From positions 31,717,579-31,781,578 of the forward strand of contig OU342638.1 in the NCBI GenBank assembly GCA_910589415.1: a DNA stretch of 64,000 nucleotides. The letters run 5' to 3'. Shown one piece after another: positions 54,999 to 64,000 of the stretch. Numbering within the stretch: the stretch's first letter is position 1; each line of letters begins with the position of its first letter. The notes below the pieces were generated by a model, which saw only the letters and a program-made list of their open reading frames with translations, had not been told where the DNA came from and made no database searches. The DNA comes from Malachius bipustulatus. Taxonomy: Eukaryota; Arthropoda; Insecta; Coleoptera; Melyridae. Position numbers and translations under genes: made by a program.

Positions 54999-56256
54999 AT
55001 GAACGCAATAGAAATAAGTGAAGAAGACAAAGCTGGTGTAAGGAAATATTACAATGTAACAGAGGCGGATATGAAACGAGATGTCACAATAATTCAAAAG
55101 TGGCTCAGGAAACAACAACATCTACCCTCTCTTTCCGGCAAGTATTGCGGTTGAATTCCGTTTCTTTTAATTTTTTTTTTTATTTTTTAGACGATTTCAT
55201 AGAGGGCGTGCTCATTAGAACGAAATGTAGAGTGGAGAAATCTAAACAATGCGTCGATTCATATTTTACTGCAAAAACAATCTGGCCGGAATTGTTTAAA
55301 GATATTCATAAAATCGTACCATCCAAAGCTCCAGTGTACGTATCCGCATTTACTAATTCATGTTTATTTATAAAATTCAAAGATTTTTTTTAATTTTATA
55401 AACTACCAAAGTCCATCTCATATCCGAGCGTAACTCTTTTTTTTAGATGCTTCGTTGCGATGGATAAATTAACCGCGAATAAAGAGTCGGTTTTAATTTG
55501 CCAGTTAAGAGCTCCACCTGAGAAATTTGACATGTTGGAAGCAACACGTGTTGTAACGACTTTCGCAGAGCTCTACTTGAGGTGCGACTACACTTTGGGC
55601 TTTCATGCCGTGGTAGATTTTACAACAGCCGAAGCCGGACATTTGAAGAAAGTAGCACTTGTTAATTTGCTACAAAAAATTTTTTCACTTGTATTCGTAA
55701 ATATCAAACTTACATTATGCATTATACTTATTTTTTATACTATTTTTTCTATAGGGAATAATTATTATTTTAGCAAGTTTATTCAACAAGAGCAATAGGC
55801 CTTTATATCTACAAACCACCAACCTGGATATCCATATTTCTCGATATATTAAAATCTTTTTTACCGAAAAAAATAGTACTTAGAGTAAGTAGTATGTAGC
55901 TTATTTTATAACTTCAATTTTAATAATATTTATCAAACCTTTCAGATACATTTGGTTAAAGATAACGATTCGTTACTGGAGATTCTCCCGAAGGAATGCT
56001 TACCAGCGGAATATGGAGGAACGAATAAAACTATGGATGAAATAATAAGTAAGTTTTAGCTTTCTTTCTCTTTATATTATGGTAATTTCTTGTTTATCTT
56101 GCAGAGATTACTGATAAATTATTTGAGTCAAACAAAAAGCTCCTCGAAGACGTTCCAAAAATGAAATCCAACGAGAAATTGAGGATTGGGAGCAGCAACT
56201 TCGAAACTAATATGTTCGGCATCGATGGTACATTCAAGAAGCTCAACATTGATTGA
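54999..56256 (+). CDS. CT6: CRAL-TRIO lipid-transfer protein, intact, 299 aa
   Basis: Exons: 1 = 54999-55137, 2 = 55191-55335 (one codon shorter than in other copies), 3 = 55447-55696, 4 = 55774-55884, 5 = 55946-56048, 6 = 56105-56256; 900 nt, no internal stop. Starts MNAIEISEEDKAGVRKYYNV and ends FGIDGTFKKLNID. Sister to CT5 by exon 3 (FVAMDKLTA, VVTTFAELYLRCDYTLG, FTTAEAGHLKK). Intron 1 has a GC donor (55138), whereas CT5 has GT. Compact introns (53-111 bp). No signal peptide; cytosolic hydrophobic-ligand carrier inferred. Confidence 0.93.
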
Positions 56257-56880
56257 TACAAGCAAAAACTTATATTTAGTTAAATATAAAATTGTTAACA
56301 AGACAGTTTTGATATCTCTAAAAGCGATCTCTCAAATTTCAGATTTCGTAAATGGAGGCTGGACTCAGAAACGGACAAATATTTATAGAACTACAAAAAT
56401 AAAGTGGGGAGGCTAACTTGATAAAGTTGATATAAAATTCAGAGTGGGCACAACTTGAAATGAATACGAAGATTATCTTTCTTTGTCAGAATTCTGATAT
56501 TTATGATTCGCTACATATTTGTTTTACTCGTTATTAACGGTCATTCGCCTCTTTTTCTGAGTCGAGACTAAATAAGATTTAAATGTATGTTGATGTACAT
56601 GTTTGTTTGTTTGCTCCCATGTTGAACCAAATTAAATAAAATTCCGGAGAGTTTTGTTATGAATTATAGACCCCCTACTTAAAACAACCCCGTCAAAAAC
56701 ATTTAAGTAAAAAGGCCTAAAGTAAGCGTGGGGTAATTGTAGCGTATTTAGTGCGTTAAAGTGTCTTTATGAATATGTTGCATTATTACAAGGCGAAAAG
56801 AAATGATTTTCCAAGGTAAACAGTCTCGACAACTGTCAGGTAACTGAATTACTGGTTGCCTGGTACTTATTTATTTATTA
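56257..56880 (+). other. CT6 3' flank
   Basis: Similar to the CT5 3' flank to about 56740, with AATAAA at 56635-56640. No gene. Confidence 0.55.
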
Positions 56881-57369
56881 TTACAATCTTATATTATTTA
56901 GTGATCTGTGATATTGACAATGACAATTAATACATTTCATGTTTCTGGTTTTATTAAGTAAACAATAAGGATTTATTTTAATTAAATTATCTTTAAATAT
57001 TAAGTTCACTTTCGCTCCACAATCTATTTTGAATTTCGTACTCACATTGTTTATTTTTATTTCACTTAACCACTCCTTGTTTTGGTCTGGATTACCACAC
57101 ACTTCATCTATTGTAAAAGTGTCATTACTTGTTATTGCATTTTCTTCTTGTTGTCTCATCGTGCTTTCTTCATTTGTTTCAATTAAATTGATGTGGTTCA
57201 CTCTGCAAGCATAAGAAAAATGATTGAATTTCTTACATACCGTACACTGTATCCCAAATGCAGGACGTTTATTAATTTCCTGAGTCTTCTTGCATTTTGT
57301 GCAGTTGACAATCATCTGATTTCTTGACCTTGACATTGATGTGCTGTTATTTCTGCCATTATTTCTCAT
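56881..57369 (-). pseudogene. Ty3/gypsy-type Gag-protease fragment
   Basis: 162 codons from ATG (57369) to TAA-type stop (56881). Cysteine clusters CTKC and a CX2CX4HX4C knuckle (CTVCKKFNHFSYAC), then an acidic linker and a retropepsin-like WLSEIKINNV...FKIDCGAKVNLI segment. The active-site triplet is DCG instead of DT/SG, so the protease is presumably inactive. No RT or LTR is adjacent. A decayed remnant. Confidence 0.7.
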
Positions 57370-57634
57370 TCCGCGATACTACGTTTTGATTGCTGCGAAC
57401 CTTTTCATTAAAAATATCGTGTATAAATTCACAGACCTTTGTTTACGCGAAGGAACGATTTTAGAACGCCCAGCGGGGAATTATTGCGTGGAGGTCGGAA
57501 ATGGCTGGAGGTGTCGTGCGCGGATGATGCGAAAGTATTTACAATCTTTATTCTTTAAATCTATGCTAATATCTTGTGAATGCCGCCGTTTTTAGGAGTT
57601 CAAGTTTCAAGCTCTTCGCCTGACTTCTTGATAA
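57370..57634 (+). other. Unassigned spacer
   Basis: No recognisable gene; an open stretch at 57341-57595 has no domain. Confidence 0.35.
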
Positions 57635-58560
57635 TTGAAGATAAACAACGAATTACCGTATCACTTTAGAAAGGAGCTCCTGACCCTATCAAAAGACAAA
57701 ATTATTAAGAAATTCAGTTTCGATAGGAACTTCATCCATCACGAAACTGTCTACGAGAGAGGAATGGAACACCACCTCCAGCTGTACTCTCAAAGAAGGT
57801 ACGATCAAATGGTACACAGACGGCTCTAAAACCGTCGAGGTAACCGGGGCAGGAATCTATGGGCCACGCAATGGGAAAATCCCCAACCATACTACAAGCG
57901 GAATCACACGCAATAGAAGTATTTTCCCAAATAAACCTCGATAGAAACTACAAAACAAAGAAATAGAAATATTGACGGATAGTCAAGCAGCCATAAAGAC
58001 GCTGAGCTCTTCGACCATCAGCTCCAAATGGCTTGGGAGTGCCTAGGAAAACTTAAGAATTAGCCAAGAAAAATAAAATTCACCTCAAGTGGATACCGGG
58101 CCATTCCGGAAACGATGGAAACGAACGTGCCCACTCAATGGCAAGAGAAGTAACAACACCCTTCATAGGACCAGAACCATTCTGTGGCTTCAAAGATACT
58201 TTCTTCCAGGCAGAGGTCCAAAAGGAAGAAGAAAAACTGAGAGAAACCCATTGGAGGAACCTCTCAGGGTTGAGACAAGCCAAAGAACTTCTCAGGAACT
58301 TCAACCGAGAACGTCTCAGAACACTGACGAGATTCCTAACGGGACATTGCAAGCTCAAGGAACACCTTGCAAGTTAGACATAGAAGAGAATGGCGTCGGC
58401 AGATTCTGCGGGAAAATGCGATAGAACTCAAAAGAAGTAATGTTCTGGGCCATCACCAGCTAGAAGCAGGGAACTTACCCGACCTTGATCCTCTCAAAAT
58501 CCTGAAGTTTCTCAAGGAAACGGACCTGGAGAGGGTGCTTCACTAGAGGGATTCCACACC
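57635..58560 (+). pseudogene. LINE RNase H region and C-terminus (I/Jockey-like), frameshifted
   Basis: WYTDGSKT near 57810-57835 (first catalytic Asp), ILTDSQAAIKTL near 57970-58005, IPGHSGNDGNERAHSMAREV near 58095-58150 (last Asp replaced by His-containing variant), then ELLRNFNRERLRTLTRFLTG and HCKLKEHL. At least three frame changes are needed. The element ends in an (ATCT)n tract at 58737-58761, a usual LINE tail. Confidence 0.8.
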
Positions 58561-60868
58561 AGACGAAGCACAATAAGAGGGGATACAATAGATCTTTTAG
58601 GTCGCAGTAACTTGACCACCCTCAGAGATACAAATACTAATACAAATACAAGGGGCGAAATAAGCGCTTTAAAAATCTACTAAAAAGAATAAGAGCATAC
58701 CTCCAGTATCTGGCCTCGAAGATTCATGAATTAATCTACTATCTATCTATCTATCTATCACAATCTACTCATTGTCGTGACTCAACACGATCTGGGTGAT
58801 CTCAAAAAAATAATGAAAAAATCCATCGTTTGGCTCACAGAGACCAACTGGAATGAGCTGAGACACCCTGTAGAGTTAACTTATTACAAAAATTGACAAA
58901 TAAAGCCGCCTATGTGAAAATCCGCTTTCAAGATGTTGAAGTTTACATCTTCAAGTCAAACTACCTAGTGATTCATGCCAAATTACCTACACTAATGAGG
59001 TACTTACCTATTCCATTTTCTTGGTTATGGTAATTATTTTATACTTTCATTTTGAGTCATTTTCTGATGTTTTTGCTTGTGTTAAACCCTCAGGCGCAAA
59101 CGGTAATGAAACAGGGCAGTGTTATTTAGAGAGATGGTGACCAAAATGCCTTGTGTCTCCCAAATGGAAGAAAAGCAGGTTTTTATATATTTCGAGCCCT
59201 TTTCTCAAAATTTTTCTTGTCAAGTAGGAGTCTAGCACGTTACGATGAGCGGATACAGCCTTTTGCCCAGATTTACCTAAGCGATTTCAAAAAGTATCTA
59301 CCATTTGGAAGAAAATAACTGAGGGGCATCTAGGCATTTTTGCGTATCCGGTGTGTACCGGGTGAGTCATCAATATGGTCGCCGGGAATATTCTAGAAAC
59401 TAAGCGTCGTACAGCCTCAGAGAAAAAAAAATCCAAGAAAAGTGGCCCTAAAAATTAGTCGGAAAATGGTTTTGAGCTTCTAAAATCACCGCTAGGGGCT
59501 GTACTCTATGAGAACCTCTACTCGTTTCTTTTTCAAACCTTGTATATTTCATGTTCCAAATTTCAGGATTTTCTGTCGTGGTTTTCTCTCTTAGGTGATA
59601 TGTTCCAGTTATTTGTAAGGCATCAGAAACTCGCCCTTCACCCTCTCTCGTTCGCTACATAACATACATCCATAGTATGCCACGTACCCAGCAAGTACGC
59701 AAGATACGACGATACGAGTATCTCTTCAGGGACGTGAGAGTAGGATTTGTTTTCAGAGCTGAGTTCGATCTCTCCACAGATACCAGCACTCTATGCCGCC
59801 TACAAGACCCGTAACCAACACCTTCAACGATCTTACAAACCAAATTTTTCCATTTACAGTTTTACAGATTCAATCTAAGACATGAAATTTTTTCCAAGGC
59901 CGACCTAAATTACGTTTTGATTTGCTCACCCGATACAAAACACTCAAATCAGGTTGCAATAATCAATTATCTCGTTTATCTTCCATCCACCATCTCTTAA
60001 CAGACGCATAAATCGCTGCTACAAGCTAGAAACATGTGAGACACGACGAATTATTATAAGTACTAACTATAATAATAATACGAATACTGTACAGACCTGG
60101 AGCCAAGATCGAGAGTGAGATCCTCGAGCGCAGTTCCATGGGCTACACTCTTATTACAAAACTAGAGTTGTTGATCTCTATTCTTTTTGTCATGTTGTCA
60201 TAATTGCATGTCAATAATCACTTTTTGTGTCACATTTTGACAATGGCAAAAGCTATTATTTTTCTAATACAATAATAAAAGAGTTCCGTTTAACATATTA
60301 TATCTTAATTGCGGTATTTTAGAACGCTTACAGAAAAAATATTTTACATCACTAGACCGGAAAGTTGCGCAGGTCTCCTTATTAAGCTTCCAAAACTCGC
60401 CTGGACACTAATTACCGTTCTTGCTACATAAATTACTATTTTATTGTAATGAAAAAATTTCATATCCGCTGGCAATAATAGCAAAATATTAACAATTTAA
60501 TAGTAATTATTCTAAAAAAATATAAATAATCATTTAACCAATTTATTAACATTTCCATTTCTCATATTGTATTAATTAGTCCTAAAAAAATCTATTAAGA
60601 AGGTACTTCTTATATCCATATTTATCAGTTAATGATAATTTCGAATAACTTCGTTCAAGAGAACCCTAATAATAATAATAAGATCTGCCAAACATTCTCA
60701 ATGATTTCTTTATTCGTTTATTTATTGTTTTATTGCTTATATTATTAATTATAATTACCTTGAACTTTATTATTACATCAAGTAAACTACTTCTGCACCT
60801 CCAACACTAACGTTTAGTTCTTAATTTTCGGTGATCGAGTAAGTACCTACCTAGGTAACCGTACGGAA
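58561..60868 (+). other. Intergenic DNA before CT7
   Basis: Contains the (ATCT)n microsatellite (58737-58761) and one GAGACACCCTGTAG MITE terminus (58859). No gene recognised; the stretch 60400-60830 is AT-rich and could hold the CT7 promoter, without a clear TATA box. Confidence 0.45.
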
Positions 60869-61214
60869 ATGGCAAATTTCTTCAAGATAACCCAAGAAGA
60901 CAAAGAATACATATGGAAACATTATAACACGAACGAAGAAAATATCAAAGAAAATGTTAAAATAATAAAAGAATGGATGAGACAACAACAACATCTACCG
61001 CGACTATCGGGTAAGTAATGCTCAATAAAATGTTCAAAATTAATTTCAAAAATACTTCTTCTGCAGATGAGAAGTTGGTAGAATTATTGTTTATTCGTAA
61101 CAAGTGTAGAATCGAAAGCACTAAGACCTGTATTGATTCATTTTATACGGTTCGATCGATTTACCCCGAGCTGTTTTCCGATCTTGATAAAATCGTACCT
61201 TCAAAAGAGAACTG
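60869..61214 (+). CDS. CT7: CRAL-TRIO protein, exons 1-2 (3' part beyond window)
   Basis: Exon 1 = 60869-61010 (MANFFKITQEDKEYIWKHYN), with a GT donor. Exon 2 = 61067-61214 (IRNKCRIESTKTCIDSFYTV, IVPSKENW), donor GTGAGT. Phases match the other copies. The most divergent member by exon 1. Intron 2 runs at least 2.8 kb and contains nested palindromic MITEs; exon 3 was not found before the window ends. Confidence 0.85.
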
Positions 61215-61726
61215 GTGAGTTTTTTTACCTTTTCATTAAAATTTACATGAATATTCTCATGGAGGGTTATTTTCATTAATCAGTACGAAAAAATTGAGTG
61301 GAGTTTGGAGTATCGCCGATTTTAAGGGATGGGAGGTTTCATAAAAAAAAATTCAAGCTTCCCCCCATTATTTGAAGAAAAAATTTCACATTTTCTAAAG
61401 AGAATTGATTAAAAAAAACTTTTATAAGAAAAAACTACCATCAAAAGGCTTTATAATAATATCATAATTTTATGCATCCCGCTTTCCTGCGAGGGGGTGA
61501 TTTTTTTTATAAAATGTTTTTCTTGACATTTTTTTCGCAATTTTTAAGTATTAATTAAATACGTTGCAGTAACCATAGTTCCTATAATAAGCCTGGTTTT
61601 GAAAATACAGGATGTTTATTTATTTTTATTTATTTTCATCAACAATATGCTGAAGTTTGGCAACGTACTTAATTAAGTATTTATTATTATCATTATTATT
61701 ATTATTATTATAAATATACAGGATGA
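61215..61726 (+). other. CT7 intron 2, first part
   Basis: Unassigned AT-rich sequence with an (ATT)n tract near 61681-61712 and a GATACAGGATGT-like terminus near 61607. Confidence 0.45.
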
Positions 61727-61728
61727 TT

Positions 61729-63704
61729 CGCATAAGAACCGAAAACAGAGCAGGGGCGTGTAGGGGGCCTCAAAATATGATGATTTAACGCAACTTATAT
61801 TTATACCAAGTTGCACCCCTGAGAAGTTATAGGCCGTGAAATAGGGGGTTAAAATTTTGAAAAAATCAATATCTCAGTTATACTTGTAGGTAATTTTAAA
61901 AACTAAATTTAGTACATGTTATGAGGGTACCAAGAGCATTCATTGATAGTAGAGTTAAATTATAGCATTTAAAGGGTTGATAATAAGGGATGATTAATCC
62001 ATAATTTTTTAACCCGTAGCCGATTTTAGAAATTATTACTTCATTTAATGGGGAATTTAATTCTAAAACTTTCATTACACTTATAATTTTTCAAAAAACT
62101 TTGTCGTTTTCAACAAAAATCCGAAAAACTACCGAAAAACTATAAAAACTACAATACAGGGTTATGCAAATTTCATGGTGCCAGTATTGGGATATCCTAA
62201 ACCATAAGAGATACAGGGTTGCTTAAATTAGAGAAAAGTTGCGCTATTTTATGGCCATCTCGAATCCGTCAAAACATGCAAGATATCTGTGACCGTTCCT
62301 GAAATATCCTGAAAAAACTGAAAAATCGAGAAATCTTATTTTTGGAATATCTTTCTTACCATTGGAAATTAATAAATAATTTTTTGTAGCCTTACATAAG
62401 CCGTTATAAGCTATTTATCTGACGTTTCAAAAATTTTCACAGCCGACTAGATCCCAGAGTTTTCATAGTCAACTTTCGTTTTCCTTATGGCCGCCATATT
62501 GTTTTTTTATGTCGTTCGATAAGAAAAAAATAATGGAAACCAAAAACTAATAAACTTCAAAAAATAACTTTCAAAAATTTTTGTTCTTTTTTTTTCTAAA
62601 AAAAGACAACTTTTTAGATCGAATATCATAGAGAAATTAACAACCTATAAGGCAAGCAGTATGACTTCATATTGGCCTATTTCAGTTAAGAACTATCTGT
62701 TTTTCTTTGAAAAAAGAAGAATAAAAATTTTCCAATTTTTTTTTCTAAAATTTATTAATTTTTGGTTTACATTATTTTTTTCTTATCGAACGACATAAAA
62801 AAATAATATGGCGGCCATAAGAAAAACGAAAGTTGACTATGAAAACTCTGGGATCTAGTCGGCTGTGAAAATTTTTGAAACGTCAGATAAATAGCTTATA
62901 ACGGCTTATGTAAGGCTACAAAAAATTATTTATTAATTTCCAATGGTAAGAAAGATATTCCAAAAATAAGATTTCTCGATTTTTCAGTTTTTTCAGGATA
63001 TTTCAGGAACGGTCACAGATATCTTGCATGTTTTGACGGATTCGAGATGGCCATAAAATAGCGCAACTTTTCTCTAATTTAAGCAACCCTGTATCTCTTA
63101 TGGTTTAGGATATCCCAATACTGACACCATGAAATTTGCATAACCCTGTATATAAAATCAGAGAAAATACAAAAGTTGTTTTTTTTATTCTCAAACTCTT
63201 GTTACCTATTTATTTTTTATTTTTTCTTTTTGTCTTTTCAAAAATCTGTCATTTTCAACTTTATTTTTGAATTTTCGATGAGTTTAATAAAAAATAACAG
63301 AATTGCAATACTTTTGTTCCAGTTTTTCGGATTTTTATTGAAAACGACAAAGTTTTTTGAAAATTATTAAAAGAAATAAAAGTTTTATAATTAAATTCCC
63401 CATAAAATGAACTAAAAATTTCTGAAATCACCACATAGGCTAAAAAATTATGTATTATTTTAAGGGTGCATCATCCCTTTGAAATGCTACAATTTAACTC
63501 TACTTCCTGTCAATGAATGATCTTGGTACACTCACAACCTGTACCAAATTTGGTTTTTCTAAGTGCAAGTATAACTGAAATATTGATTTTTTTAATAAAT
63601 TTGAAATCCCTATTTCAAGACCTATAAGTTGTTTTAAGCCACCATATTTTAGAGTTCCCTATACACGACCCTGCTCTGTGTCATTTGTTATGCGAATCAC
63701 CCTG
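61729..63704. mobile_element. Palindromic MITE 'H' (CAGGATGATTCGC termini) carrying a nested MITE
   Basis: Left CAGGATGATTCGCATAAGAA; right end GCGAATCACCCTG, flanked by TA on both sides (61727-61728, 63705-63706). Arms of about 430-550 bp pair with moderate divergence (for example TTAACTCTACT near 63497 with AGTAGAGTTAAA near 61950). The centre is occupied by MITE G. Confidence 0.85.
62157..63148. mobile_element. Palindromic MITE 'G' (CAGGGTTATGC termini), nested in MITE H
   Basis: CAGGGTTATGCAAATTTCAT at the left, its complement at the right, TA flanks. Arms of about 450 bp nearly identical (GTCAACTTTCGTTTTCCTTA and complement near 62470 and 62828). Higher arm identity than MITE H, so the nested one is younger. 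Confidence 0.9.
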
Positions 63705-63706
63705 TA

Positions 63707-64000
63707 TTGTGTGTTGTGACCGCCAAAAAGTTGGCTTCATTTGGGAAAAAAATTATTTTTGACTTGTCAAAAAACTTTCAGATAAAAAATCTCTGCTGGG
63801 CTGCAAACTTATTTTGCCATAATCAGATATACAGAGTGATTTTTATTTATCGAGAAGATAGCTTTTTTTTCTAAATGGTGGAAATCGTAAGAGTGCCAGT
63901 TTTGCAAACTAAGGAAAATATACTTACCACTTTCGAATATTTTTTTCAAAAAATCATTTTTTGTGATGGGAAAAGTGATATTTTGTGACAAAGTTGACTT
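63707..64000 (+). other. CT7 intron 2, continuing
   Basis: Starts with unassigned sequence; ATACAGAGTGATTTTTATTT at about 63831 looks like the left end of a further palindromic MITE cut by the window edge. Confidence 0.4.

Overview
The window is eukaryotic and reads as AT-rich nuclear DNA of an insect. Genes are split into short exons by roughly 50-150 bp introns, the resident family is an insect-type CRAL-TRIO lipid-transfer gene array, and most of the rest is transposon: a Penelope-like element, PIF/Harbinger, several LINE clades, a Ty3/gypsy relic, TTAA- and TA-flanked MITEs and minisatellites. A beetle or another large repeat-rich insect genome would fit, but the order cannot be fixed from the sequence. 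There is no bacterial operon, CRISPR array or phage content.

Backbone: eight copies of one CRAL-TRIO gene (called CT0 to CT7 here) lie head to tail on the plus strand. The complete model has six exons. CT3, CT4 and CT5 each sum to 903 nt (300 aa), and CT6 to 900 nt (299 aa). CT0 (8389-10494) has only exons 3-6 in the window and CT7 (60869-61214) only exons 1-2. CT1 (16267-18467) has lost its initiation codon by frameshift, and CT2 (20999-25067) is interrupted in exon 3 by a 2.8 kb transposon with a perfect 8-bp target duplication. CT1-CT4 form a recent subgroup that was duplicated with its flanks. Those flanks carry a zinc-knuckle mini-ORF (about 20.4, 29.6, 33.1 and 35.5 kb), a conserved 3' flank and a small minisatellite. 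At about 33.39 kb a 5' flank is joined directly to a 3' flank, a scar of a ninth unit whose gene was deleted. CT5 and CT6 form a second subgroup and CT7 is more divergent.

Layout: 1-6354 is a near-identical head-to-tail dimer of a Penelope-like element (RT plus GIY-YIG), each unit carrying a hammerhead-ribozyme-like motif. 6375-8050 and 38072-39735 are inverted copies of one noncoding repeat. 11.5-17.4 kb holds nested palindromic elements with CAGGGTGT ends flanked by TA, and a TTAA-flanked MITE. 26459-29450 is a Harbinger transposon with two converging genes, both broken. 39.7-42.3 kb holds further palindromes. 42.6-45.4 kb is CT5, with a satellite-bearing element in intron 2. 47.8-58.6 kb is mostly decayed LINE, gypsy and DNA-transposon debris around CT6. 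61.7-63.7 kb is a palindrome nested inside another palindrome in the CT7 intron.

Because paralogous units supply empty sites, several insertions can be dated and delimited to the base from this sequence alone. That is the most informative property of the window.
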